Shown here one piece after another: positions 1 to 10,035 of a stretch of DNA of 32,431 nt (its first letter is position 1; each line of letters opens with the position of its first letter). The stretch covers positions 1 through 32,431 of the forward strand of contig MU266612.1 of NCBI GenBank assembly GCA_021014945.1, given 5' to 3'. The notes below the pieces were generated by a model that was not told the DNA's origin, did no database searches, and saw only the letters and a program-made list of their open reading frames with translations. The position numbers and the translations under genes were made by a program. This stretch comes from Leucogyrophana mollusca (lineage: Eukaryota > Basidiomycota > Agaricomycetes > Boletales).

Positions 1-289
1 AGCCCATAGGCATCGTGTGGGATCGACGAAGAAAAAGTGAGCGAGGGCGTGGGAAGAGTGTTCAGCAGTCTGGCGGCGGATGTGATACGGCTGATAAGGA
101 GGCTCACCAGTGTCGGTGAGCCTCCCAGCCATCGTACGGGAGGAGCGCTGGATGAGCGGTGGCGGATTGGGAGAGGAATGTGGATCCAGACACCGGAGCA
201 AGGGCGCCGAGGTCGGTCTCAAAGACCGGTTTCCCACAACATAAGAACCAGATCTTTTAGACTGGTTATTGCTACCGAGAAGTGATGCC
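1..289. other. left edge, no gene seen; two perfect hairpins
   Basis: No convincing gene. A perfect 11-bp inverted repeat lies at 98-108 and 115-125 (arm GGAGGCTCACC, loop AGTGTC), and a second smaller one at 214-219 and 223-228 (CGGTCT / AGACCG, 3-nt loop). An 82-codon frame crosses both but has no recognisable domain. The WD40-unit 5' flank begins at about 290. Confidence 0.5.
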
Positions 290-1046
290 TGAGGTGAGGG
301 AGACGAGGCGCCGCCCTTGCATCCGCTTCTGCAGAACTTGGGATGCCTGTCGACGACGCCGCTGAGGGTCCCACAATACCGAATCCCTTGCTCTTTCCGC
401 TATCCCTTCATCTTCCGTCTCTGTGGAACCATCCTTCTTCCAGAGCACATTCCACGTTCTCCACCATCCACCACCCTTCCGTTACCTCGACATCCATCCA
501 CCCTCGTCGCCGCCGGCCGGCATCCAAATTTGGACGGCACTCGATGACGCGTACGTTGAAGTGGTCGTTATCAAGGTATGTTCGTGCCCGGGAGTGGGCA
601 ATGAGGGGTGTGATAGTACTGGCGGTGCAGATATCGATGGGGACGTCGATGAGAAAGGGGCTGGAGGGAGTTGGGAATGGGGGAAGGCAAGGTCAGCCAT
701 GGGCACGGGCTTCGAGGCATACATTTCGGCGATGTAGCACTTGAGACGGCGTCCGGATGGGCGCGAAAGAGGACCTGAAGAGTGAATGTGGGATATGAAC
801 ACGCGGGTGGTGGTGGATGAAGGCGAGATGCACATGTGCTAAACCTGTGTATGCTAAGAATATCAAGCGCTCGCCAGAGGCACGAGGCGTGCTTCGAACA
901 GTATTTGTACAGCATTCCCACAGGATGTATCGAGGGCATAAGAAGGGGCTCACCTTGTAGTAGCTGCGTCCCGCACCGCACCATCCTCCTTCCACATCGC
1001 CTAACAGTTTCACTGACCCCCCCGGTCCCTCTCGTCTCCTCGCACC
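290..1046 (+). repeat. WD40-unit 5' flank and promoter region, copy A
   Basis: This block recurs upstream of the other WD40 genes. The distal part has a CT-rich stretch (340-520) and then a GGCACTCGATGACGCG box at about 537. The proximal part has ATTTCGGCGATGTAGCACTTG (about 720) followed by a GGGCGCGAAAGAGG variant of a conserved box. A TATA-like GCATAAGA sits about 110 bp before the ATG at 1047. Its repeated position supports a core-promoter role, which is an inference. Confidence 0.65.
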
Positions 1047-2198
1047 ATGTCAACGTCATCGGACCTCATGGGCTGCCATCCGACCAAAATCTTTAAAGGA
1101 CACACCAAAGATTGGGTCGACTCCGTTGCGTATTTCCCGGACGGTCGGCGCATTGCCGGCGCATCCGACAAGGCCGTCATCATTTGGGATGTGGAGAGTG
1201 GCAGGCGAGATGGTCAACCGCTTCTGCATGAGTCCAGCGTTGAGTGGATGGCACTATCTCCAAACGGCAGGAGAATTGCAAGTGGAACGGGGGACAGGGT
1301 GGTTGTTTGGGATGTGCTGACGCGAGAAGTAGTTCACGAGATCAAATGCGGTGTTAATAGGCTGGCCTATTCTCCAGATGGATCTTGGATCGCAACTGCA
1401 TCGACGGGCGTTGGGAGGGAGGTACAGATGTGGGATGCCGACACGGGCAGACCTGGTAGAGAACCGCTGATATGTGACAACCGCGTCTGGTGCATGACAT
1501 TCTCACCGGATGGGTCGCGGATCGCTGCTGGGTTACACGATGGGTCATTCCAGGTGCTTGATATTGCCACTGGCAAGAGTGTCGTCGGTCCCATAAAAGG
1601 CCACACGTATTGGGTGAACTCGGTTGTGTATTCGCTGGACGGACGTCGCCTCCTCACCGGATCACGGGATAGAACCATCCGTGTTTGGAATTCCAAGACG
1701 GGAGTGCAAGTGGGGAAGCCAATGCTGGGGCACGAGGATCATGTCGCGTGCATTTCAATTTGCGCAGATGGACGAAGAATAGCGAGTGGAGGATGGGATG
1801 GGACAGTCCGGGTTTGGGATTTGAAGACGCGGTTGCAAGTGGGAGACTCATTCAATGCGGGTGTCTGGGTACTTTCTCAGTCCGTGGCACATACCTCAGT
1901 GGCATTCTCCCCCGATGGGCGATACGTCGTCAGCGGCGGCCCAGATCTAGATCACGTGTACTTGTGGGACACGGAATCATTGGCAAGTAAAGGCTCGGTG
2001 AGTATCTTCATTGTGCTTCAGTACTGCTTCTAACTCTCCACCTCAGTCATCCCAGCCTGTCGCTAGCACTCGAATTCCACCTGTAGGTATTTATGGCATG
2101 TATGTGTCCTTCTATTCGCTCACATCTCGTGTTTACATCAGGCACCTATCACCCACCTCCGCCAGCAGAGGCAAGCCCGTGGGCCAAAGAGAAAATGA
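1047..2198 (+). CDS. WD40-repeat (seven-blade propeller) protein, copy A, short tail
   Basis: Exons 1047-1997, 2047-2082 and 2142-2198 give about 347 residues. Exon 1 codes for seven WD40 repeats with recurrent FSPDGR, GH and (I/V)WD signatures; the first blade is GHTKDWVDSVAYFPDGRR. Such propellers are protein-interaction platforms with no enzymatic activity of their own. The start ATG has a CACC context and lies at the same place as in the sister copies. Introns have GTGAGT and GTAGGT donors and CAG acceptors, all in phase 0. Exon 3 begins like its sisters (APIT..LRQQRQAR) but reaches TGA at 2196 after 18 codons, and exons 4-7 of the family are absent downstream. It may make a propeller-only protein or be a 3'-truncated duplicate. 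The WD40 call is sure; the last exon is less so. Confidence 0.85.
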
Positions 2199-2591
2199 CG
2201 CGGTACTGCCGCGCCTGCTGCGCAAGTGACGCGGCATATCACAAACCACCTAATTCTTTTTCTCTTTTGTTTATTGTAAGTTCTACGACATTGAAACCGG
2301 ATTGGCAGCTTTCAAAGGCACTGGAATATACAGATGGGTATGATAAATGTTAGGATAGCTGGTTTTCGGGCAATATCAACAGAACCTTGTAGAACCTAGT
2401 AGTAAAAACCGAACGTAACTAGTCTGCATTATCATACAATGAAGTCGATGCAAGACTGATTTCCGGCTGCGCTGAAGTACATTGGACTGGTGACAGATGT
2501 GTATTGCACACCTCTGGGACACTGTATTAATGCATCCTGAACTTGGGTTGTACTTCATTGCTGTGTCAGTACTGCGCGTCAGTGCAACATC
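2199..2591. other. no gene seen
   Basis: This stretch follows the short stop of copy A and is unlike the 3' part of the other WD40 units, so it marks where copy A was joined to unrelated sequence. It is moderately AT-rich with a T-rich run at about 2250-2280. Only short frames without motifs are present. Confidence 0.4.
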
Positions 2592-3178
2592 GTGTTCAAG
2601 TCCCTCAACAGTCCGGCCTTGTGTTTCGTCAGCGACCTACGCCTCCTCGGAGGAGAAAACTTCGGACTTGTCGGGGCTATATGGCGGCCCGGGGGAGACG
2701 TTAGTGTGGGCGAGGCGGCCTTCCCACCCTCACAGTGGCGCTCAACGTATACCTCCGCACTTCCCGACGCGCTTACATCAGGCCCGCGTCGTGCCCACCC
2801 GGGCCTCCTTTCCCATGCGCGAGAGGAGTGGGAAGAGGCTGTGAGAGCGTTCAAGCGGGCAATTGGGGTCAGCGGTAGGGAGAATCGGGAGGTGAGTTCG
2901 AAGTCTTGTTTGATGAGTATGCGGTTGAAAGAGCTGGTATTGACAAGCGACCTACATAATATAGATATATTCGACCGCAGTCTTCGTTTTGTAGACTGCC
3001 TGCACCAAGGAAGAGGACACGCGAACTTAGTCATGCTGCATCTGCTCTTGGTGACGCGCCACTGGTGCGCTGTGACGACAGAAAGCTGGGAGGGCCATTC
3101 AACACCGGAACAATGGGACTCACCGCGAGGCGTTTTAACGTGTTTGACGCGCTCTGGCACGCTCTTGGCTCTTGCTGA
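2592..3178 (+). CDS. unrecognised spliced gene fragment, 5' end open
   Basis: Two exon-like stretches join in frame: one open through 2891, ending in HAREEWEEAVRAFKRAIG and then ENRE, and one at 2981-3178 reading PRKRTRELSHAASALGD, RCDDRKLGGPFNTGTMG and ending FDALWHALGSC-stop. The intron between (2892-2980, 89 nt) has a GTGAGT donor, a CAG acceptor and phase 0. Read straight through, the first frame runs on to 3194 with a different C-terminus. No ATG starts the first frame, so an upstream exon is probably missing or the gene is a relic. I recognise no family. A long antisense frame (2579-3301) is taken as its shadow. The spliced model rests only on splice consensus and protein-like composition. 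Confidence 0.35.
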
Positions 3179-3217
3179 GTGTAGGACCGATTGACCAGGA
3201 GACGGTTGATGTCCATG

Positions 3218-3930
3218 TCCTGGTGCGACTGCCGCATTATGAGATCTTGGAGTATCTTGACATGGGATCCGGGTGAAGGCTACTTGTGAGCCGATTGCCA
3301 AGGTCCGAGCTCAATCACTGGTATTCGCCCCCCATCTCGCTTCCGAGAGTGAAGGAAGGCCGGGAGGGGCTGACTTGTGCCAGCGCGATCCTGTAGCATA
3401 GTCGCCATTATGATGGAGTAAATGATTAACTTGCCCTTGTGCCACTGTCGTCCGTAGAGCCAGATCAGCGAGCAGCTCTTATAGCAGGAAAACTAACCCA
3501 CGATGCTCTCGGCCCAATAAAGCTCTCAGCTTCGTATATCAGCTTAGAGCCTACGAAATTCCTGTCACCAGGCGCGGTGTCTTGAGCTCGGGTGTGAAGA
3601 GCCTCCAGCGATCTCGTTATAGTTGCAGCGCGCCCATGCTCGAGGAGCTGAGGCTTAAAGACGCTGGGAAGTCGAAACATACGCAGTGTCGTTGTTGATC
3701 AGTTTGTTGGCTACGGCCACGTGTCTAGGCTTTCGTTCGTGTCGTCTGGCGTGCATACCATGTACTGGTGGTTATTAAAGAAAGGTTGTTGATAGGAATC
3801 TCGCGCTGTATCCGTGCCTCAGAGGCGCAAGGACTGTGACTTCGTTGGAGTCGGCAAGCTGTCGAGACTTGAACTTGAACTTACTCGGTTGCTATTTTTG
3901 GGTGGCCGGCCGGCCGGCTCATCGGGCTGA
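3218..3930. repeat. block R, copy 1 (degenerate dispersed repeat)
   Basis: This is related to 29345-30250 over most of its length, and to 8985-9480 with an internal deletion. Shared landmarks are CATAGTCGCCATTATGAT (about 3398), GGTGTCTTGAGCTCGGGTGTG (about 3578), the TTAAAGACGCTGGGAA stretch (about 3656) and CGAGACTTGAACTTGAAC (about 3863). Short protein-like frames occur on both strands (for example LVRLPHYEILEYLD on plus at about 3227), but none is conserved as a clean frame among copies. It may be an old gene or mobile-element fragment carried with the WD40 unit. Confidence 0.55.
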
Positions 3931-4029
3931 CTCCATTACCCCAGCTCTGAACCAGCTGCTGTTCCAGATCCACGGGCGAACGTCAAGTCCTCCTGAGACT
4001 ACTCCTCTGTATTCTACAGCTTATCCTCA

Positions 4030-4308
4030 ATGAACACCGTCGCCCCGTTCGTTTCCACTCTGCACTCAGTCGTGCTCTGGGCTTCGGACGAGGAGGGAGC
4101 GCTAGCGAATTCGAAACGACTATCCGTCAGACAGCAACATCTGGACAACGTGAATAGGCTCATCGCTCAGAACATCCTCGGTACGGCCCATGAAGAATGC
4201 ACTAAGGCTGATTCCCTGACTGCAGTGGCCGGTGATGGGATTATGATACCTGAATCGGTAAGAGCAGAAGCTGCAGACAAAGTTCGTTGTCTCTTGCGTG
4301 ATTTATGA
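4030..4308 (+). CDS. hypothetical small ORF, 92 residues
   Basis: An ATG-started frame of 92 codons (MNTVAPFVSTLHSVVLW...) rich in Ala, Glu and Leu, with no signal peptide, membrane segment or known motif. It lies between block R and a WD40 relic, so it may be a leftover exon of a decayed unit and not a gene. There is no copy of it beside the other WD40 units. Confidence 0.2.
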   Translation: MNTVAPFVSTLHSVVLWASDEEGALANSKRLSVRQQHLDNVNRLIAQNILGTAHEECTKADSLTAVAGDGIMIPESVRAEAADKVRCLLRDL

Positions 4309-4385
4309 GGCAGCGACATCGACTTGGTGGGGGGAATCGTTGAAGAGGATGTCTATTATATAGGAGGAAGGAGTGGTGAGCATCT

Positions 4386-4486
4386 ATTGCGTTCTCGCCA
4401 GACCGTCGCTTTGTAGTTAGCGGGGGACTTGATCACAACGTCACCGTGGATCTGCGGGGCACGACGCCAGAATCAGTCCTACTGTG
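4386..4486 (+). pseudogene. WD40 relic: last blade of a decayed family member
   Basis: The frame reads IAFSPDRRFVVSGGLDHNV and then TVDLRGT before a TGA. This matches the last-blade pattern of the intact copies (VAFSPDGRYVVSGG..., then (L)WDTES). It is followed at about 4491 by GACTCGGTGAGG and a T-rich stretch ending in CTCAG at about 4533, which parallels the exon 1 end and first intron of the intact genes. The tryptophan of the WD pair is gone and the rest of the propeller is missing. An old, degraded family member is the simplest reading. Confidence 0.6.
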
Positions 4487-5540
4487 ACAGGACTCGGTGA
4501 GGTTTTTCTTTCATTCTGACCCTAGTATCTCAGCTCACCTCCGGGTCCATCTCAGTCTCCCCCACCTACCACAAACAACGGATAGTCACCCGTAAATCCC
4601 ACCTTGCGTTCATCCATTTTCCTCATTGAAGACTCCAACTCAGGTCCATGAGCCCCACCTTGAATCGGAACTAGTCGCAGCCTCCGGAGATCCGGTAAGC
4701 TCAGATAGTCGTGCTCATCTCCGACAGCTTCGCTCACGTGCATATTCCGGTCTCCTCTACTCCCGGACGCTTGCGAAGAACCCCAGGCACCGTTATTTTA
4801 CGTTCATTTGCCTCACATGCCTGCGACAGATCCGAACGGACAATGAACACTGAAATCCTCCATCCTCGATATGCATCTCGAGTCGCGGTCTCCGCGACGT
4901 TCTCCGCTTAGCTTGCACGCCGTTCCTTTGACATCGTGGCTTCCCAACCGCGGCCCCGAAGAGAGTAAACCACAACATACCTCATCCCCCGACCATTTGC
5001 GGTAAGAAGAATCAGAGAGCGACGGTTCCTTTGGAGACCTGTCTTTCGATTCGTCATCGGAGTCGCATGCATCCGTGTACTTATCGTTTGGAGAACGTCC
5101 ATCATATCTGCCTGAACCTGGTTGTTGGTAATACTCTCCTAACTGAATAATAGCCCTGAGACGGCGGTCAGTCGTGTCGGACAGAACGAGCGTAAGGTCA
5201 CAGCTGCGACGAGGATGCCTGGGCCACGAAGAAAGCCCTCTATGTCAAGGTTTTGCCGCACTGGGTATCGTTCTTGCGATCTATCCGTGTAGGGGCCATC
5301 TGCGGCACAAGGACATAAGAATCAGCGGCCTACGTCACATCACGGCTACGCTCAGTTAAAACATAAATGCTCGGGGAACCGCATATATATCATTGTGTAT
5401 GCGGCCCAATACGCGTGGCTCAGCACGTATGGGCCATGGCTCGAGCGCGGACGTATGACCCATCGTGCTCATACTTTGATGACAATAGATTTGCTTCGAC
5501 CTTCCAAGATAGCAAAGTAGGCTCAAATCTGCCATTGTAG
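4487..5540. other. no gene seen
   Basis: After the intron-like remnant of the WD40 relic I see only frames of up to about 75 codons on either strand, none with motifs. There is no resemblance to WD40 tail exons 3-7. Confidence 0.35.
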
Positions 5541-5719
5541 CACTCACAAACTAGAGGTGCACAATGCATAATCAGCGGTCAACAACGTTCCGTTGATCTG
5601 AGTGCCCTTGATCCAACTCAATGGTATACTGCTCTCCGGGCTCTGCAGATTCCAGATTGGTCATCTGGCCACCCAGTTCTTCACGTCGACAACGATGAAG
5701 TCGTTGATACCCTGCTCGT
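5541..5719 (+). other. exon-like fragment of an unrecognised protein
   Basis: A stop-free frame codes for protein-like sequence (SVDLSALDPTQWYTALRALQ, then IPDWSSGHPVLHVDNDEVVD, TLL) and ends at a strong splice donor, GTGTAAGTG, with GTAAGT starting at 5720. Without splicing it stops at 5721. Neither the upstream nor the next exon could be found, so it may be a stranded exon of a broken gene just before the copy B flank. Family unknown. Confidence 0.3.
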
Positions 5720-5889
5720 GTAAGTGCGCGTAGCGATTATTCCTGGAACTCCAGCATCGTGTGGCGAACAGAGGTGTCTTGAAGGCGAGGAGGCGAGGCG
5801 CTTGTCCCGGGTTCAGCGATGAGGTGTTCTGAGTTAGTTCGGCGGAAAGGGAAGCTTAGGATTGAGGATTCAGAATATGAAGCCGGTGG

Positions 5890-6568
5890 ATGTGACGAAT
5901 GCTTACGACCCAGGAGCAAAGGAAGTCATTACCCAAGTCCTAAATCGCCTTTGACGAATTCTTCTTGCGTCTCTGCTTGAAGCTCCCTGCTGCCTGCTGC
6001 CTGCCGTTGCCGCCGCTCGCATCCAGAGTTGAATGGCACTCGATGATGCGTGCGTTGAAGGGGTCGTTGCGAAGGGATGTTCGTGCCCAGGAGTGTGCGG
6101 TGAGAGGTATGATAATACTGGCGGTGGGGATGACGATGTGGACGTCAATAGAGAGGGCTGCAGGGTGGGTGAAAATGGGTGACGGGAAGGTCAGAGCCAT
6201 GTGCATGGGGTTTCGACGCCTCGAGGTGTACGTTTCGGTTATGTAGCACCTCGGAGACGACATCTGAATGGGCGGGAAAGAGGACCGGAAGAGTGGGTGT
6301 GGCAAATCAACGTACGGGTAGTGGTGGACGAAGGCGAGACGCGCATGTGCCAAGCCTGTGCTGAAAATATCAAGCGCTCGCCAAAGGCACGACGCGCGCT
6401 TCGAACAGTATTTTGGAACAGTATTTGCACAGCATACCCACAAGATGTATGGATGGCATAAGAGGGGGCTCACCTTGAAGTAGGTGTGTCCCACACCTCA
6501 CCATCCCCCCTCAGCGTCGCCTCGAACACCTTCGATAACCCCCCACCCGACTCTCGTTTCCTCGCACC
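5890..6568 (+). repeat. WD40-unit 5' flank and promoter region, copy B
   Basis: This flank matches that of copy E from about 25440 (GGAGCAAAGGAA, then ATCGCCTTTGACGAA). It carries GGCACTCGATGATGCGTG (about 6031), GTTTCGGTTATGTAGCAC (about 6232), GGGCGGGAAAGAGG (about 6270) and TATA-like GCATAAGAGG about 110 bp before the ATG. The 5' UTR is C-rich. The CT-rich distal stretch seen upstream of A and D is mostly absent here. Confidence 0.65.
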
Positions 6569-8850
6569 ATGTCTACGTCATCGAGCCCCATCGAGTTTTC
6601 AGGCGTGCGCCGTGCAACCCGCGGTCCAACGAAAGTTTTCAAAGGACATGCCGAATTAGTCACCTGTGTTGCGCATTTCCCGGATGGTCGGCGCTTTGCA
6701 AGTGCGTCCAACGATAAGACCGTCATCATTTGGGATGTGGAGAGCGGTAGGCAAGACGGCCAACCGCTTCAGCATGATTTCAGCGTCGGGGAGATAGCAA
6801 TATCTCCGGACGGCAGGAGAATTGCAAGTGGAATGGTGCAGGGCGGACTGGTCATTTGGGATGTACTGACGCAGGGAGTGGTTCACGAGGTCAACAATGG
6901 TGTTTGGAGGCTGGCATATTCCCCAGACGGACGTTGGATCGCAACTGCGCCGATGGACGTTGTGAGGGAGGTACAGTTCTGGGAAGCAGACACGGGCAGA
7001 CCTGGCAGAAAACCATTAAATTATGGCGGCGATGTCTCTTGCGTGGCATTCTCACCAGATGGGTCGCAGATTGTTGCTGGGCTATGGGATGGGTCATTCC
7101 AGGTGAATGATGTCTCGACTGGCGAGAGCGTCGTTGGCCCCATAAAAGGTCACACGGAGGAGGTGTGGTCGATCGTATATTCGCCAGATGGACGTCTCCT
7201 CGTCACCGCATCACGTGATTCAAGCATCCGTACCTGGGATTCCAAAACGGGAGTCGAAGTGGGGAATCCATTGCTGGGGCACGAGTATGCGGTTGGGTGC
7301 ATTTCAATCACTGCCGACGGACGAAGAATTGCGAGTGCAGGACTTGATAAGACAGTCCGGGTTTGGGATTTGGAGACGCGCCTGCAGATTGGAGATCCAT
7401 TCGACGCGATAGTTGGCAGGGTACATTCTGTGGCATTCTCCCCCGGCGGCCGATACGTCATCAGTGGTGAAAACGACGAGGTGGCCTTGTGGGACACGGA
7501 ATCATTGGCAATCCAAGGCTCGGTGAGTGTCTTCATTCTGCTTCAATCCTACTTCTAACTCTCCAACTCAGTCTTCTTCGCCCACCGCTAGCAACCGAAA
7601 TGCACCTGTGGGTATTTCTTGCGTGTATGCGCCATTCTGCCCGCTGACATCTCATATTTATCATATTGGGCACTTATCACACCCCTCCGCCAGCACAGGC
7701 AAGCCCGCACCAAGTCACACAACGACGCGCCTTCAATAAACTCCTCCCTCCTTGATGTGCGCTTGCCTTTTCATTCTGTGTACCTCGAAACTTATTCTTT
7801 GCGTTGTACCTAGCTCCCCGCCGTCATACAGCAACAACTTGCCACCCGGCGCCCGCAGGAAAGAAAACCGAGTGTCGACGACGACTTTTGGGATGCCGAC
7901 TCGATACGCCCGCCCCTCGTGAGTCCTTGTCGTGCATCTCTGCATGGTATCCTCTCATTCGTGTCTTTTTAGCGACCTACCGAACCTCAACAGGGTCCTC
8001 CACATGGCCAAGAAACATTGCCTGTTCAGCTGGTCAAGCCTGGTCACAAATGGTTGTGCAACATCCGTGAACACTGGCAACGGATCCGCCCTCGAAAATC
8101 TCCCGTCCCTGCAGACATCCCAGATAGTTCATCACGTCCTCCCCCGGACAACCAACCCACACTTCCTGTCCCCCCAGAGGTAAGTCTCGGTAGGAATGTT
8201 TTTCGCTGACTATGTTGATCGGTTCAGCCTTCTATACTTGGTCGCCCATGGTCACGCACAATCCGTGAGCGCTGGGAGCGTATTCGACCTCGCAAATCTC
8301 GTGCCCCCGCGGACCTCCCAAAAAGCTCTGCACATATACCCATTCACGAGCGACCCAATGTTCCCAGCTCTTCAGGGGTAAGTTTTAGCGGTACACGGTT
8401 CCATTGAGGGTATTGACTGTTCATATTTATCCGTGCTACTTAGTTGCCCACCAACGCACAAGCGCGCCTACACAGGGATGCAGATGCACAAGGAAATGCA
8501 CAAACTCACTCTCGAACACGTCCGTCAAGGAACCAGAACGAGATATCTCCGCCAATAGTTGCTAACGTAGCATACGGAAAAGCTTATGATGTGTGCCTTC
8601 TAACCTCTATCTACCGTGTTTTTGTCTCACCATCAGCTCCCCATAGCGAATGGCCGCCGCCCCACCTAGAGACAGAAGTGCACGACGCCGTTGGCGTGCC
8701 AGAGAGCGGCGCAGGACTGCCCGAAACGACGACTCGGACTCGGTGTCCGAAGACAATGATGCGGAGTCATACTTCGAGGACACGGGGTGCTTGGATGCCT
8801 TCTGTTTCCTGGAGTGCGTCAGGTGGTGGAGGCACACGCACCCGCAGTAG
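6569..8850 (+). CDS. WD40-repeat protein with long tail, copy B; duplicated tail exon
   Basis: Exons: 6569-7522, 7572-7607, 7670 (or 7694)-7756, 7814-7918, 7973-8179, 8228-8377, 8444-8590 and 8647-8850, all phase 0, giving about 621-629 residues. Exon 1 codes for seven WD40 blades. The tail has SVDDDFWDADSIRPPL, a basic CNIREHWQRIRPRKS segment, a second version of it (SRTIRERWERIRPRKSRAPA) in an extra exon found in no other copy, and a charged end with FEDTGCLDAFCF. The acceptor used by the sisters before exon 3 is GG here (7668-7669); CAG at 7691-7693 would restore splicing in frame with loss of eight codons. The exon 3 donor is GTGCGC, weaker than the GTGAGC of its sisters. It is probably still expressible; transcript data would decide. 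Confidence 0.82.
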
Positions 8851-8984
8851 GGGAGTTGAACACTGCTTCTCTCTTCGCAGCAGTGCACATTCTCAGATCT
8901 TATCTTTGGGCGTAGTCCTGCGAGAAGCCGAGTGGTCATTCAGTTCGACCCAACTTTCAGGTTGCATACCTCGAGCCATATCAA
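8851..8984. other. 3' flank of copy B
   Basis: This short stretch after the stop resembles the 3' flanks of C-E only weakly, and the homology gives way to block R near 8985. No terminator or poly(A) signal is clear. Confidence 0.3.
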
Positions 8985-9480
8985 GTCCTCCGCGCTCCAT
9001 TCCTAGTCTTCTCAAGGCTTCAACTACCCCTGCACACCGGAGTAGAGTGTGATCCAAGCGCGATCTTGCAACGTAGTCGCCATTATCACGGGGTTCCCCT
9101 AAGCGGGCACGGTGTCTTGAGCTCGGGTGTGAGTAATCCTCCAGCAGCAACAACTGTACAGTTCCGGCGCCGATAGTTGAGGGGCTGAGACTTTAAAAAA
9201 CGCTAGGAAGCCGGTGCTGATCAGTTTGTTGGGACTATATGTCTAGGGCGACATCGTCCGTGTAGTCTTGCGGTCATGCCATGTGTGGGTGGTGATTCGG
9301 AGAGGTCGTCGATGGCGGTCTCGCACTGTATCCGTACCTCAGGCGCGAAGACAGCGCCCTTCCACATAACTTGTCAGAGGGCGGACGTGGTGGATCGCAT
9401 GGTTCAATTCTGCGCACAAGAGGGTGTTCAAGCCGATCGCTTGCTAATCAATGCGGTCACCTGCTGGGGATTCAGCAAAG
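8985..9480. repeat. block R, copy 2 (internally deleted)
   Basis: This matches 3218-3930 and 29345-30250, with landmarks GTAGTCGCCATTAT (9075), the GGTGTCTTGAGCTCGGGTGTG stretch (about 9112) and GATCAGTTTGTTGG (9218). About 175 bp present in copy 1 between the first two landmarks are missing. It ends at TTCAGCAAAGAGTCTACAAA (9470), which also occurs in related form upstream of copy D at about 20870. Confidence 0.5.
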
Positions 9481-9559
9481 AGTCTACAAAAAGGTGACGC
9501 ACCTATTTGCAGCGATGGTCGCATTCATATATGCACCAACAGTGGCGGTCAACGCGTCA

Positions 9560-10035
9560 AGACAGTTGTTGTGCCAGTTGTAAGACGATGTCTTCTTACG
9601 TACCCGCTTGAAGCTCCATACTGCCTGCCCGATGTCGATGTCGATGTCAATAAGAGTGCTGTGGACTGGGATTCGAGGGAGGCGGGGCGCTGCTCGCTCA
9701 TCTGCTTTTGCAGAGCTTTGGATGCCTGTCGACGGCGCCACCGAGGGTCCCACAATACCGACTCCCTTGATTTTCCCGCTACCCCTTTATCCACCGTCTC
9801 CGTGCAACCATCCTTCCGGAACGAATCCTCCTCCACCTTCCCTAACATCATCCTCCCTTCCGCTGCCTTTCCATCCCCCTTTCGTCATCGCTGCCGCTCG
9901 CATTCGGAGCTAAATTGCACTCAATGACGTATGTGTTGAAGGGGTCGTTGAAAGGAGATGTTCGTGCACAGGAGAGTCATGAGAGTACTTGCGGTGCGGG
10001 AGTGGATAGGGACGTGGATGGGGGCGGGGATTATA
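9560..10035 (+). repeat. orphan distal half of a WD40-unit 5' flank
   Basis: This is the distal part of the flank seen upstream of A and D: CTTGAAGCTCC (9608), TGGATGCCTGTCGACGGCG (9720), the CT-rich stretch 9770-9900, GCACTCAATGACGTATG (9916) and TTCGTGCACAGGAG (9961). Similarity stops at about 10035, just where the flank of copy C takes up at about 17049. No WD40 exon follows. See the split-unit finding. Confidence 0.65.

Noticed and set aside
571..1059. 162-codon minus-strand frame upstream of copy A
   Set aside because: It lies in the repeated promoter flank; similar frames occur antisense to every flank (B, C, D) because the DNA is duplicated. No domain, and the frame is not kept intact among copies.
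1047..2033. HNWD-type NLR gene (NACHT plus WD40)
   Set aside because: No P-loop, NACHT or HET domain lies upstream of any propeller; the ATG is directly followed by blade 1.
2579..3301. 240-codon minus-strand frame
   Set aside because: Low-complexity Ser/Arg/Pro composition and antisense to the better-supported spliced plus-strand fragment.
9640..9655. GATGTC microrepeat as a regulatory array
   Set aside because: Only three units and not present in the other flanks.
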